Below, one piece after another: positions 12,385 to 23,610 of a stretch of DNA of 64,000 bases. Under the pieces are notes generated by a model, which was given only the letters and a program-made list of their open reading frames with translations, did not search any database and was not told the origin of the DNA. Positions within the stretch are counted from its first letter, which is position 1; every line of letters starts with the position of its first letter. This stretch comes from Pseudomonas fluorescens. Its GTDB lineage: Bacteria; Pseudomonadota; Gammaproteobacteria; Pseudomonadales; Pseudomonadaceae. The stretch spans positions 5,438,501 through 5,502,500 of the forward strand of contig NZ_CP078138.1 of NCBI RefSeq assembly GCF_019212185.1. The letters run 5' to 3'. The position numbers and the translations under genes were made by a program.

Positions 12385-12593
12385 AGCGCACACCTCATGA
12401 TCGATAAAGCTGCCATTGTAGCGCGTCGAAGGGTGACAGATGCGCCCCACTGTCATGCTCGCGCACTACCCTTTAGTGACCTCGGCAACATTTACACGAC
12501 CTAAATCGAACGTTTCACGCCAGTAACATCGCGCCCCGGCCAGTGCTTGGGTACAATTCCACGCTAATTTGATCGAGTATCAGGAACACTTAC

Positions 12594-14404
12594 ATGATCG
12601 CTTGCCTGCGGCTGTTCACTGCCCTCTGCCTCGCTGCCCTGTTGGCGGCTTGCGCCAGCTCGCCCTCGTCCAGCCTTGGCGACCTTCCACGGACGGCCGA
12701 TGCCAGTATCGAGCAACTGCTCGAACAGGCTGCCACCAGCACCAATCCGGAGAAGGCTGCCCTGCTGCGCCTGAGCGCAGCCGACCTGGCTTATCGCCAG
12801 GGCAATGCCGGACAATCCGCGCAAATCCTGCAACAGGTCCCGGTGGACCAACTCAAGCCGGGCCAGCAGGTATTTGCCAGCACCCTGGCCGCTGAACTGG
12901 CAATGACCCGGAACCAGCCCAAGGCTGCGCTGACCGCCCTGAGCCACCCGAGCCTGCAACGCCTCAGCGAGCTGCCGGACGAGCAACAGGTACGTACCGG
13001 TATTGTCCGCGCACGCGCCCTTGAAGCCGATGGCCAGACCCTCGCCGCAGCACGCGAGCGGATCGCCATCGCCCCACTGATGAAGGGCGACGCCGCCGGC
13101 AAGAACCACGAAGCCATCTGGACCCTGATCGCTTCGCTGCCCACCGACCAACTGCAACCCATCACCGACGACGTGCTGGGTGGCTGGATGAGCCTGGCGG
13201 TCGCGGTGAAAACGGCCGGCACCCTGGAGTCGCAGCAGACCGCCATCGACACCTGGAAAGCCCAGCACCCGAAACACCCGGCCGCGCTGCAACTGCCGCT
13301 GCCACTGACCCAACTCAAGCAACTGGCCAGCCAGCCATTGGCCAAGATTGGCCTGCTGCTGCCCCAGGAAGGCCCGCTCGCGTCCGTCGCCAAAGCGCTG
13401 CGAGAGGGCTTCATGGCCGCGCACTACCAGGCACAGCAGGCCGGACAGAATCCGCCCGCCATCGAGTTTTACGACAGCTCGCGCCTGACGTCGCTGGATG
13501 ACTTCTATCGCAAGGCGCAAGCCGATGGCGTGCAACTGGTGGTCGGCCCTCTGGAAAAACCCCTGGTCAAACAACTCAGCGCCCGCCCACAACTGCCCAT
13601 CACCACCCTGGCGCTGAACTACAGCGAGGGTGAACAAGGTCCGGCGCAACTGTTCCAATTTGGCCTGGCCGCTGAAGACGAAGCACGCGAAGTATCGCGC
13701 CGCGCTCGCGCCGACGGCCTGCATCGCGCCGCAGTGCTGGTGCCGAAAGGCGAATGGGGCGATCGCGTATTGAAGGCTTTCAGCCAGGATTGGCAGGCCA
13801 ACGGCGGCAGCATTATCGGTATCGAGCGTGTCGACCAACCCGTGCAACTGGCCCAGCAGATCGCCGATCTGTTTCAACTGCGCCAGAGCGAAGGTCGCGC
13901 CAAGAGCCTGCAAAGCACGGTAGGCACTGCGGTCGCTGCACAACCTTCGCGCCGCCAGGACATCGAGTTCATCTTCCTCGCCTCGACGCCGCAACAGGCT
14001 CAGCAGATCAAGCCAACGCTGAACTTCCAGTACGCAGGCGATGTACCGGTCTATGCCACTTCCCACGTCTATAGCGCCAGTGGTGACCAGAACCAGTACA
14101 ACGACATGAACGGCATTCGCTTCTGCGAAACCCCATGGCTGCTCAGCACCAGCGACCCACTGCGCCAGCAAGTGGCCGCACAATGGCCGCAAGCCAACAG
14201 CAGCCTGGGCCGCCTGTACGCCATGGGCGTCGACGCCTATCGCTTGGCACCCCGCCTGGGTCAGCTCAAGGCCCTGCCGAACAGCACCATCGAAGGCCAG
14301 TCGGGCAACCTGAGCATGAGCCCGACCCAGCGCGTGCAGCGCCAGTTGCCGTGGGCACAATTCGTCAGCGGCCAGGTTCAGCGCCTGCCTGACACGCCGC
14401 GCTG

Positions 14405-14405
<1 letters not shown>
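12594..14405 (+). CDS. lpoA: LpoA, lipoprotein activator of penicillin-binding proteins
   Basis: Outer-membrane lipoprotein that reaches through the periplasm to stimulate PBP1A. The 603 residues begin with a lipoprotein signal whose lipobox LAAC places the acylated Cys at residue 20. An alpha-helical TPR-like N-terminal half follows, then a periplasmic-binding-like domain starting near residue 245 (KIGLLLPQEGPLASVAKAL). The stop overlaps the yraN start by one base. A long minus-strand open frame runs antisense through the whole gene and is treated as a composition artefact. Confidence 0.93.
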
Positions 14406-16037
<1,632 letters not shown>

Positions 16038-16060
16038 TGTAATCCGAACGGCAGGCACAA

Positions 16061-16090
16061 AAAAGGCGATCCATCCGGATCGCCTTTTTT
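16061..16090. terminator. Bidirectional rho-independent terminator, dolP-like gene/sspB
   Basis: A perfect 8-bp stem GGCGATCC/GGATCGCC with a 4-nt loop (16065-16084) is flanked by an A-run on the left and a T-run on the right. It can therefore end the plus-strand lpoA operon and the minus-strand sspA-sspB operon, whose stop codon lies directly beside it. Confidence 0.9.
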
Positions 16091-16091
16091 A

Positions 16092-16502
16092 TTACTTCAC
16101 CACTTTCAGACTTGGCCGCCCGCTTGGGCGCGGCGGCTCGTCGTCCGGTGGCAAATCGTCTTCCGGCTCGAGCTCATCCTCGTCACCTACCGGCGACTCC
16201 AGATCGAACACCATGCCCTGCCCATTCTCCCGGGCGTAAATCCCCAGGATCGCCGCGACAGGCACGTACAGAGTGTGCGGCACACCGCCGAAGCGACCCT
16301 CGAAACTCACCGCATCGTTGTCCATGTGCAGATGGTGTACAGCTGCAGGCGATACGTTGAGGACAATCTGTCCGTCACTGGCAAATCCCTGCGGCACCTG
16401 CACCGACGGAAACTCGGAGTTGACCAGCATGTGCGGGGTGCAATCGTTATCCACAATCCACTCATAGAGCGCACGGACCAGATAAGGTCGACTGGAGTTC
16501 AT
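16092..16502 (-). CDS. sspB: SspB, ClpXP adaptor
   Basis: Adaptor that tethers ssrA-tagged proteins to ClpXP. The 136 residues comprise an N-terminal substrate-binding domain (SSRPYLVRALYEWIVDNDCT through about residue 110), an acidic Pro-rich linker, and the C-terminal ClpX-binding tail RPSLKVVK, close to the known XB module RPALRVVK of E. coli. It follows sspA by 16 bp on the minus strand and is presumably cotranscribed with it, as in E. coli. Confidence 0.95.
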   Translation of the reverse strand: MNSSRPYLVRALYEWIVDNDCTPHMLVNSEFPSVQVPQGFASDGQIVLNVSPAAVHHLHMDNDAVSFEGRFGGVPHTLYVPVAAILGIYARENGQGMVFDLESPVGDEDELEPEDDLPPDDEPPRPSGRPSLKVVK

Positions 16503-16518
16503 AGCGGCTCCTTAAGCC

Positions 16519-17136
16519 TTAGCGCATATCGCGTTCGACAGCAGACAGGCTCGCCTGGAATGTCTCACGCGCAAACTGGCGCTCCATATAATCAAGCAGC
16601 GGCTTGGCCGGCCGCGGCAGTTCAATACCCAGAATCGGCAAACGCCAGAGTATGGGCAATAGGCAGCAATCCACCAGACTTTGTTCCTCACTGAGGAAAA
16701 ACGGTTTGTCGGCGAACAGCGGCGAAACGCCCGTGAGGCTTTCACGCAGCTCTTTGCGCGCCTGCGCACGCGCGGGCTCTTTGGTGCGCGAATCCAGGAT
16801 CAGATCCACCAAGCCACACCAGTCGCGCTGGATGCGGTGCATCAGCAGCCGGCTATTGGCCCGCGCCACAGGATAAACCGGCAATAGCGGCGGATGCGGG
16901 TAACGCTCATCCAGATATTCCATCACCACCGTCGACTCCCACAACGCCAGGTCGCGATCGACCAGGGTGGGCAAGCTGCCGTACGGGTTCACTTCGATCA
17001 GTTTAGGCGGCTGACGCCCCGCCTCAACGCTGATGATCTCGGCGCTGACACCCTTCTCTGCCAGTACGATGCGCACTCGGTGGGAATAGTGGTCGGCGGG
17101 GTCGGAGTAACAGGCCAACCGATTGGTCACGCCCAT
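16519..17136 (-). CDS. sspA: SspA, stringent starvation protein A
   Basis: GST-fold protein that binds RNA polymerase and alters promoter choice during starvation; in pseudomonads it influences virulence and stress responses. It has 205 residues. The thioredoxin-like N-terminal domain opens [20 protein letters not shown], followed by [20 protein letters not shown] (the cis-Pro region), and then an all-helical C-terminal domain. No catalytic Cys or Ser of active GSTs is evident, as expected. sspB follows 16 bp downstream. Confidence 0.94.
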   Translation of the reverse strand: MGVTNRLACYSDPADHYSHRVRIVLAEKGVSAEIISVEAGRQPPKLIEVNPYGSLPTLVDRDLALWESTVVMEYLDERYPHPPLLPVYPVARANSRLLMHRIQRDWCGLVDLILDSRTKEPARAQARKELRESLTGVSPLFADKPFFLSEEQSLVDCCLLPILWRLPILGIELPRPAKPLLDYMERQFARETFQASLSAVERDMR

Positions 17137-17178
17137 GGCGGTCCTCCTCGCTTGTTGAAATATTCGTAAGCGGAAAAA

Positions 17179-17260
17179 CGCGCGCGCCCAGAGGGCGCCT
17201 CCCGTAACACCTGTTTGACCAGGCCTGTTACGTTTTCAGAGACACCCTTGGGCGCGCGCG
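17179..17260. repeat. Nested inverted repeats between sspA and petC
   Basis: The outer arms CGCGCGCGCCCA (17179-17190) and TGGGCGCGCGCG (17249-17260) are perfect 12-bp inverted copies. Inside lies a second perfect pair, CGTAACA (17203-17209) and TGTTACG (17226-17232), extended by CCTG/CAGG. The element sits between the 3' end of petC and the 5' region of sspA, both on the minus strand. It lacks the T-tract of a classical terminator. It may end petABC transcription, serve as the sspA leader, or be a mobile-type repeat. Confidence 0.55.
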
Positions 17261-17286
17261 GTTAACAGCAATTGCTTGAAGCTTTA

Positions 17287-18069
17287 TCAGTGAACATCTT
17301 TCCAGTATTCGCGCTTGAGCAAGTAGGCGAATACGAAGAAGAACGCCAGGTACAGCAATACATAGGTACCAATGCGTTGATGCTCTAGCTTAACCGGGTT
17401 AGCCGAGTAAGCGAGGAAGGTTACCAGATTCTTGACCTTCTCATCGAACTGCTCTTCGGTGAGAGCACCGGACTTCGGCACGATGGTCAACTGATCGCAC
17501 GCTTCATGAGTCAGCGGCGTACCGGTCAGCGGATCATATTGCTTCTTGCCGTCTTCGACGATCTGCACCTGTTTGCAGCCTACGACCTGGCGACCTTGCA
17601 GGCCGACCAGCACGTTGGGCATGCCGACGTTCGGGAAGACCTTGTTGTTCACACCCCAAGGGCGTGCAGGATCTTCGTAGAACGATTTCAGGTAACCGTA
17701 CAGCCAGTCAGTACCACGCACACGGGCGACCAGGGTCAGGTCAGGCGGCGCAGCGCCAAACCATGCCTTGGCGTCCGCCGGCTGCATGCCGATGCTCATG
17801 TGGTCGCCGATTTTGGCGCCGGTGAACACCAGGTTCTTGAGCATCAGATCGTGAGGAATACCCAGATCGTCGGCAACGCGCTCGTAGCGCTGGAACTTGG
17901 CACTGTGGCAGCCCATGCAGTAGTTGGCGAACGTGCGTGCGCCATCCTGCATAGCCGCTTTATCGGAGACGTCGATATCGACTTTCTCAAGCTCGGGGCC
18001 ACCGTGTTCAGCCGCAAAGGAGAAGACAGGCAGAGCAGCAAGAATCAGTACAGCAAATAGCTTTTTCAT
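17287..18069 (-). CDS. petC: PetC, cytochrome c1 of the bc1 complex
   Basis: Haem-c subunit of ubiquinol:cytochrome c oxidoreductase, carrying electrons from the Rieske protein to cytochrome c. The start MKKLFAVL (260 residues) gives a standard signal peptide cut after about residue 20; the longer open frame runs back through petB in another frame. The haem-binding CMGCH is at residues 51-55, a Met ligand candidate lies in GMPNVLVG, and a C-terminal transmembrane anchor spans about 230-250. The ATG overlaps the petB stop by one base. Confidence 0.96.
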   Translation of the reverse strand: MKKLFAVLILAALPVFSFAAEHGGPELEKVDIDVSDKAAMQDGARTFANYCMGCHSAKFQRYERVADDLGIPHDLMLKNLVFTGAKIGDHMSIGMQPADAKAWFGAAPPDLTLVARVRGTDWLYGYLKSFYEDPARPWGVNNKVFPNVGMPNVLVGLQGRQVVGCKQVQIVEDGKKQYDPLTGTPLTHEACDQLTIVPKSGALTEEQFDEKVKNLVTFLAYSANPVKLEHQRIGTYVLLYLAFFFVFAYLLKREYWKDVH

Positions 18070-19280
18070 CAGCCAGTCACCCTTTCCGGAACCGGTTTTG
18101 TCTTCTCGAGCCGGGTGTAGAACGGCATCAGAATGAAGTAGGCGAAGTACAGGAAGGTGCATACCTGCGACAGCAGCGTACGACCCGGCGTTGGCGCCAG
18201 AACCCCCAGTACACCCAGGATCACGAACGAAATGCAGAATACCCACAGCCAGATCTTGCTCATCCAGCCCTTGTAGCGCATGGATTTGACCGGACTGCGG
18301 TCAAGCCATGGCAGGACGAACAGCACGGCAATCGCGGCACCCATGGCGATAACGCCCAGGAGTTTGTCCGGCACCGCACGCAAGATCGCGTAGAACGGGG
18401 TGAAGTACCAGACCGGAGCGATGTGCTCTGGGGTCTTGAAGGCGTTTGCCACTTCAAAGTTCGGTTTCTCCAGGAAGTAACCGCCCATTTCCGGGAAGAA
18501 GAACACGATCGAGCAGAAGATGAACAGGAACACCACCACGCCGACGATATCTTTCACGGTGTAGTACGGGTGGAAAGCAATGCCATCCAGCGGTACGCCG
18601 TTCTCGTCTTTGTATTTCTTGATGTCCACGCCATCCGGGTTGTTCGAGCCGACTTCGTGCAGTGCCAGGACGTGCAGTACCACCAGGCCAAGGATAACGA
18701 TTGGCAAGGCGACCACGTGCAAGGCAAAGAAGCGGTTCAGGGTGATGCCCGAGATCAGGTAGTCACCACGGATCCACTGGGTCAGGTCGTCACCGATAAC
18801 CGGGATCGCACCGAACAGCGAGATGATCACCTGGGCACCCCAGTAGGACATCTGGCCCCACGGCAGCAGGTAGCCCATGAAGGCTTCCGCCATCAGTGCC
18901 AGGTAGATCAGCATACCGAACACCCAGACCAGCTCACGCGGCTTCTGGTACGAACCGTAGAGCAGGCCACGGAACATGTGCAGGTAGACCACGATGAAGA
19001 ACGCCGAGGCGCCGGTGGAGTGCAGCAAGCGCAGGATCGAGCCGTACTCGACGTCGCGCATGATGTATTCGACGGAGGCAAAGGCCTCTTCCGCCGACGG
19101 GGTGTAGCTCATGGTCAGCCAGACACCGGTAACGATCTGGTTAACCAGAACCAGCAGTGCCAGGGAGCCAAAGAAGTAGAAGAAGTTGAAGTTCTTCGGG
19201 GCGTAATACTTGCTGAGATGGTCTTCCCACATCTTGGTCGCGGGGAAGCGCGCATCAACCCAATCCATGAACTTGCTCAT
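18069..19280 (-). CDS. petB: PetB, cytochrome b of the bc1 complex
   Basis: Dihaem membrane subunit that holds both quinone sites of complex III. The 403 residues have eight transmembrane segments, unlike the split b6/IV form. The Qo-site tetrapeptide, PEWY in mitochondria, reads PVWY here (IAPVWYFTPFY). Haem-ligand His pairs lie in the segments containing LLHSTGASAFFIVVYLHMF and FFALHVVALPIVILGLVVLH. Its ATG overlaps the petA stop (TGATG), and petC follows with a similar overlap. Confidence 0.96.
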   Translation of the reverse strand: MSKFMDWVDARFPATKMWEDHLSKYYAPKNFNFFYFFGSLALLVLVNQIVTGVWLTMSYTPSAEEAFASVEYIMRDVEYGSILRLLHSTGASAFFIVVYLHMFRGLLYGSYQKPRELVWVFGMLIYLALMAEAFMGYLLPWGQMSYWGAQVIISLFGAIPVIGDDLTQWIRGDYLISGITLNRFFALHVVALPIVILGLVVLHVLALHEVGSNNPDGVDIKKYKDENGVPLDGIAFHPYYTVKDIVGVVVFLFIFCSIVFFFPEMGGYFLEKPNFEVANAFKTPEHIAPVWYFTPFYAILRAVPDKLLGVIAMGAAIAVLFVLPWLDRSPVKSMRYKGWMSKIWLWVFCISFVILGVLGVLAPTPGRTLLSQVCTFLYFAYFILMPFYTRLEKTKPVPERVTG

Positions 19281-19873
19281 CACGCTTTCTCCGTGTCGAC
19301 GCCGACGACGATGATCTCGTCCGACTCATAGGAATGCGGGGGAACTGGCAGGTTCAAAGGCGCAGGCTGCGACTTGTAGACACGGCCAGCCAGGTCGTAG
19401 TGGGAGCCGTGGCAAGGACAGAAATAGCCACCTACCCACTTCGGCCCGAGATCGGCGGGCGCCACTTCTGGACGGAAGGTCGGCGAGCAGCCCAGGTGCG
19501 TGCAGATACCGATCAGCAGCAGGACCTCTGGCTTGATCGAACGCGTCTTGGGGTCAACGTAGGCCGGCTGTACCGAAGCCTTGGACTCCGGATCGGAGAG
19601 GTCACCCTCGATCTTCGTGAGATTGCCGAGAATTTCCGGGGTACGGCGGACAATGAATACCGGCTGGCCGCGCCATTCAGCAATCAATTGCTGGCCTGGC
19701 TCGATCTTGCTGACATTCACTTTCACCGGTGCACCTGCGGCTTTCGCCTTGGCACTGGGAAACCATGAACCCACGAACGGGACCGCAGCCCCCACCGCTC
19801 CTGCAGCACCCACCACGGATGTGGCTGCTACCAAGAAGCGACGCCGGCCTGTATTCACGCCGTCATTGCTCAT
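19280..19873 (-). CDS. petA: PetA, Rieske iron-sulfur subunit of bc1
   Basis: [2Fe-2S] protein that takes the first electron from ubiquinol at the Qo site. The start chosen has GGGAGAGGA just upstream and gives 197 residues. A twin-arginine signal/anchor (GRRRFLVAAT, residues 9-18) implies Tat export. Cluster ligands are in CTHLGC (124-129) and CPCHGSHY (152-159), the expected Cys-His pairs plus disulfide. It is the first gene of petABC; the promoter should lie in 19874-20070. Confidence 0.96.
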   Translation of the reverse strand: MSNDGVNTGRRRFLVAATSVVGAAGAVGAAVPFVGSWFPSAKAKAAGAPVKVNVSKIEPGQQLIAEWRGQPVFIVRRTPEILGNLTKIEGDLSDPESKASVQPAYVDPKTRSIKPEVLLLIGICTHLGCSPTFRPEVAPADLGPKWVGGYFCPCHGSHYDLAGRVYKSQPAPLNLPVPPHSYESDEIIVVGVDTEKA

Positions 19874-20072
19874 CCAGTCCTCTCCCATCAGCTTTGTGGC
19901 CTGTTAAATCAGGCATCTACTAAGTAAAAATCTGTACTTATAAAAATTTTGCAGAATGGTAATGAAAAGCCCCAATTCTGACAAGGTAATTACCACCCGT
20001 CAGAACCCCAGAGCCTTGTAGTATAGGGGCTCTGTGGCTGTGGCAAGTTGTCACACCAAAAAAACATCGCCC

Positions 20073-20107
20073 AAAAAAAACGCCCAGCTCCGTGAGGAGA
20101 CTGGGCG
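20073..20107 (-). terminator. Rho-independent terminator of rplM-rpsI
   Basis: On the minus strand CGCCCAG plus CTCC pair with GGAG and CTGGGCG (20081-20107), followed by eight T residues (complement of 20073-20080). It lies 20 bp after the rpsI stop and separates the ribosomal operon from petABC, so petA needs its own promoter. Confidence 0.88.
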
Positions 20108-20126
20108 CTTTGAACGCGAAAGCGAA

Positions 20127-20519
20127 TTAACGCTTCGAGTACTGCGGACGCTTACGCGCTTTACGCAGACCAACTTTCTTACGTTCAACTTCACGCGCGT
20201 CACGGGTTACGAAGCCCGCTTTACGCAGAGCGCTGCGCAGAGTTTCGTCGTAGTCCATCAGGGCACGAGTGATACCGTGGCGGATTGCGCCAGCTTGACC
20301 ACTTACACCACCGCCGATAACGGTGACGTAGATGTCGAACTTCTCGACGGTCTCGGTCAGTTCCAGCGGCTGACGAACTACCATGCGGGCAGTTTCGCGA
20401 CCGAAGAAGTTATCCAGGGAGCGGTTGTTGATGGAGATGTTACCAGTGCCCGGACGCAGGAAAACGCGTGCGGTTGCGGTCTTGCGACGGCCAGTGCCGT
20501 AATTTTGAGTCGCCGACAT
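20127..20519 (-). CDS. rpsI: Ribosomal protein uS9
   Basis: Small-subunit protein S9, whose C-terminal tail reaches the P-site tRNA. The 130 residues begin [19 protein letters not shown] and end with the conserved basic tail ...[22 protein letters not shown] near residue 80 is typical. It lies 14 bp after rplM, the normal rplM-rpsI pair of proteobacteria, and is followed by a clear terminator. Confidence 0.98.
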   Translation of the reverse strand: MSATQNYGTGRRKTATARVFLRPGTGNISINNRSLDNFFGRETARMVVRQPLELTETVEKFDIYVTVIGGGVSGQAGAIRHGITRALMDYDETLRSALRKAGFVTRDAREVERKKVGLRKARKRPQYSKR

Positions 20520-20533
20520 AATGAACTATTCCG

Positions 20534-20962
20534 TTAAATCTTCAGTTCTTGGGGCTGCTGAGCAGTATGAGGGTGTACAGCGCCCGCATAGACTTTCAGC
20601 TTACGGTACATGTCACGACCCAGCGGGTTCTTAGGCAGCATGCCTTTAACCGCGGTCTCGATCACGCGCTCAGGGGCCTTGGCGATCAGCTTTTCAAAGT
20701 TGATCGACTTGATGCCGCCCGGGAAACCGGAGTGGGAGTAGTACATTTTATCAGTGGTTTTAGCACCGGTAACACGGATCTGCTCAGCGTTGATTACGAC
20801 GATGTAGTCGCCGGTATCTACGTGAGGAGTGTACTCAGGCTTGTGCTTGCCACGCAGACGGCTCGCGATTTCGGTGGCCAGACGACCCAGGGTCTGACCA
20901 GCAGCGTCGACGACGAACCAGTCGCGCTGTACTGTTTCCGGTTTAGCAGTAAAAGTTTTCAT
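20534..20962 (-). CDS. rplM: Ribosomal protein uL13
   Basis: Large-subunit protein L13, an early assembly protein. The 142 residues show the family pattern: [36 protein letters not shown], then [19 protein letters not shown]. It is the first gene of the rplM-rpsI operon. The 245-bp gap upstream presumably carries its promoter and any autoregulatory leader; I cannot pick a firm leader structure there. Confidence 0.98.
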   Translation of the reverse strand: MKTFTAKPETVQRDWFVVDAAGQTLGRLATEIASRLRGKHKPEYTPHVDTGDYIVVINAEQIRVTGAKTTDKMYYSHSGFPGGIKSINFEKLIAKAPERVIETAVKGMLPKNPLGRDMYRKLKVYAGAVHPHTAQQPQELKI

Positions 20963-21207
20963 TCTTTATAGCCTCAGGGGCCGCCTGTAAATTTAGACGG
21001 CGGATCTTACTGAATAGTGCGTACTTTGACAAGTCAAAGGCAGCCGGATACAGACGCTTTCGGGGGCTCGGGTCGGCGCGTCCGTTCAACGGCAAGATTC
21101 TTCGGCGGCGGCGCATCACTTCCACTGCAGAAAGAGGTGCGCAATTATGCAGATTGCGAAAAATATTTCAACCTGCTTTTATGATTGTTTTGCCAAGGGA
21201 GCACCCG

Positions 21208-22248
21208 ATGGACTATCGCCAGCTAGGCCGCACCGATCTCAAAGTGAGTGCCATCTGCCTCGGAACCATGACCTGGGGTGAGCAGAACAGCGAGGCCGAG
21301 GCCTTCGCCCAGATCGAAAGAGCCAAGGGCGCCGGGATCAATTTCCTCGATACGGCCGAGATGTATCCGGTGCCACCAAAAGCCGAGACCTACGCCAGCA
21401 CCGAGCGTTATATCGGCAACTATTTCAAGAGCCGTGGCGATCGCGCCGACTGGATCCTCGCCAGCAAGATCGCCGGTCCGGGCAACACCATCGACTACAT
21501 CCGTGACGGCCACCTCAAGCACAACCGCGAACACATCGTCCAGGCTCTGGATGCCAGCCTCAAGCGCCTGCAGACCGACTGGATCGACCTCTACCAGTTG
21601 CACTGGCCGGAGCGCAGCACTAACTTTTTCGGCCAACTGGGCTACAAGCACAAGAGCGAGGTCAACCTGACGCCGCTCGAAGACACCCTTGAAGCGCTGG
21701 ATGAACAGGTCAAGGCCGGGAAGATCCGCCACATTGGCCTGTCCAACGAAACCCCGTGGGGCACCATGCGCTTCCTCGCCCTGGCCGAGGCCCGTGGCTG
21801 GCCACGCGCGGTAACGATCCAGAACCCCTACAACCTGCTCAACCGCAGCTTCGAAGTCGGCCTGGCAGAAATTGCCATCCGCGAACAATGCGGCCTGCTC
21901 GCCTATTCGCCCCTGGCGTTCGGTTTCCTGTCGGGCAAATACGAAGGTGGCGCACGTCCGCCAAAAGGCCGCCTGAGCCTCTACAGCCGCTTCAGTCGCT
22001 ATTTCAACCCACAGTCGGAAGCGGCGTGCAGCCGTTATGTCGCACTGGCCCGCGAACACGGCATGGACCCGGCGCAAATGGCCCTGGCCTTCGTCACCCA
22101 GCAGCCGTTCGTCACCAGCAACATCATCGGCGCGACCACCCTTGAGCAACTGGACAGCAACATTGCCAGTTTTGATTTGACGTTGTCGGATGAGGTGCTG
22201 GAGGGGATTGAGGCGATTCACCGGGATCACCCGAATCCGGCGCCTTGA
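21208..22248 (+). CDS. Aldo/keto reductase, Tas-like
   Basis: NADP(H)-dependent oxidoreductase of the aldo/keto reductase superfamily, close to E. coli Tas. The start at MDYRQLGRTDLKVS has AAGGGAGC upstream and gives 346 residues. The catalytic tetrad is visible: Asp and Tyr in NFLDTAEMYPV, Lys in LASKIAGPG and His in LYQLHWPER. The physiological substrate is unknown. It is monocistronic, followed by a REP element. Confidence 0.9.
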   Translation: MDYRQLGRTDLKVSAICLGTMTWGEQNSEAEAFAQIERAKGAGINFLDTAEMYPVPPKAETYASTERYIGNYFKSRGDRADWILASKIAGPGNTIDYIRDGHLKHNREHIVQALDASLKRLQTDWIDLYQLHWPERSTNFFGQLGYKHKSEVNLTPLEDTLEALDEQVKAGKIRHIGLSNETPWGTMRFLALAEARGWPRAVTIQNPYNLLNRSFEVGLAEIAIREQCGLLAYSPLAFGFLSGKYEGGARPPKGRLSLYSRFSRYFNPQSEAACSRYVALAREHGMDPAQMALAFVTQQPFVTSNIIGATTLEQLDSNIASFDLTLSDEVLEGIEAIHRDHPNPAP

Positions 22249-22263
22249 TCGACCGCTAAAAGC

Positions 22264-22307
22264 TTCGCGGGCAAGCCCGTTCCTACAGGAGCGAGCCTGC
22301 TCGCGAA
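22264..22307. repeat. REP-type inverted repeat
   Basis: Arms of 21 bp (22264-22284 and 22287-22307) match in inverted orientation at 17 of 21 positions and carry the pseudomonad REP core CGGGCAAGCCCG/GAGCCTGCTCGC. It lies between the convergent aldo/keto reductase and acyl-CoA dehydrogenase genes, a usual extragenic location. Confidence 0.8.
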
Positions 22308-22329
22308 ACGATCTGTCGTCAGCCGCAGA

Positions 22330-23466
22330 TCAAAGCGCCCGCGCAATAATCTCCTTCATGATTTCATTGGTCCCGGCATAGATCCGCTGCACCCGCGCAT
22401 CCGCCCAGGCCCGGGCGATCGGGTATTCCCACATGAAGCCGTAGCCGCCATGCAGTTGCACGCACTCGTCGAGCACCTGGCATTGCAGGTCGGTCCCCCA
22501 ATACTTCGCCATCGCGGCCGTCGGCACGTCGAGTTTGCCTTGCAGGTGCAGTTCCAGGCAGCGATCGACAAATACCCGGCCAATCTGAATCTGTGTGGCC
22601 ATTTCCGCCAGCTTGAAGCGGGTGTTCTGGAAATCCGCGATCGACTTGCCGAACGCCTTGCGCTCACGGGTGTATTCCAAGGTCCACTGCAACGCCGCTT
22701 CCGCCGAGGCCAGACCACCGATCGCCACCGTCAACCGCTCCTGGGGCAACTCCTGCATCAAGTAGGCAAAACCCATCCCGGCCTGCCCCAGCAAGTTCTC
22801 CTTGGGCACCCGCACGTCCTGGAAGAACAGTTCGGAAGTGTCCTGGGCCTTCATCCCCACCTTCTCCAGACGCTTGCCCTTATCGAAACCCGGCGTGCTT
22901 GCCTCCACCAGGAACAGGCTGGTGCCCTTGGCGCCCGCCTTTGGATCGGTCTTGGCCACCACGATCACCAGGTCCGCCAGAAAGCCGTTGGTGATAAAGG
23001 TTTTTGAGCCATTGATCACGTACTCGTCGCCATCCAGCACCGCGGTGGTCTTCACCCCTTGCAGATCGGAACCGGCGCCAGGCTCGGTCATGGCGATGGC
23101 GGTGACCATTTCCCCGGAGACCAACTTGGGCAGGTATTTGTGTTTCAGGGCTTCACTGCCGTAATGCAGGATGTACGGCGCGACGATATCCGAATGCAGG
23201 GAAAACCCAATCCCGGTCAAACCGAGGCGCCCTACCTCCTCGATCACCACCGCGCTGTAAAGGAAGTCCGCCCCCAGACCGCCGTATTGCTCCGGCAAAT
23301 GAGAGCACAGCATCCCCGCCTCCCCCGCCTTGTTCCACAGCGTACGATCGATGAAACCCTGTTTTTCCCACTGCGCATGGAACGGCACCGCCTCTTTTTC
23401 GAGGAAAGTTCGGACGCTGTCACGGAACAGTTCGTGCTCGGAGCTAAACAGGGTTCTAGGGATCAT
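22330..23466 (-). CDS. Acyl-CoA dehydrogenase, long-chain (LCAD)-like
   Basis: FAD-dependent enzyme that introduces the alpha-beta double bond of acyl-CoA. It has 378 residues from MIPRTLFSSEHELFR, with AGGTG upstream. The sequence is strikingly like mammalian LCAD: MTEPGAGSDLQGVKTTA (flavin-binding), ELPQERLTVAIGGLASAEAA, KYWGTDLQCQVLDECVQLHG and YAGTNEIMKEIIA. The catalytic Glu is therefore expected in ELPQERL rather than near the C-terminus, where Ala replaces the Glu of medium-chain enzymes. A divergent GATase1-AraC regulator lies next to it; the acyl substrate is unknown. Confidence 0.92.
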   Translation of the reverse strand: MIPRTLFSSEHELFRDSVRTFLEKEAVPFHAQWEKQGFIDRTLWNKAGEAGMLCSHLPEQYGGLGADFLYSAVVIEEVGRLGLTGIGFSLHSDIVAPYILHYGSEALKHKYLPKLVSGEMVTAIAMTEPGAGSDLQGVKTTAVLDGDEYVINGSKTFITNGFLADLVIVVAKTDPKAGAKGTSLFLVEASTPGFDKGKRLEKVGMKAQDTSELFFQDVRVPKENLLGQAGMGFAYLMQELPQERLTVAIGGLASAEAALQWTLEYTRERKAFGKSIADFQNTRFKLAEMATQIQIGRVFVDRCLELHLQGKLDVPTAAMAKYWGTDLQCQVLDECVQLHGGYGFMWEYPIARAWADARVQRIYAGTNEIMKEIIARAL

Positions 23467-23610
23467 CGGGGCACCTGTAATTATTGTTGGCCGAAAATGA
23501 ATCCAGAGACTAAGCCGACCACCTGCAACAGGACACTGGACACATCCGCCAAAAAATAAGACGATCCAGCCGCTTGGTGACCACTTTCCCCTATAAGAAT
23601 AAATTGAATT

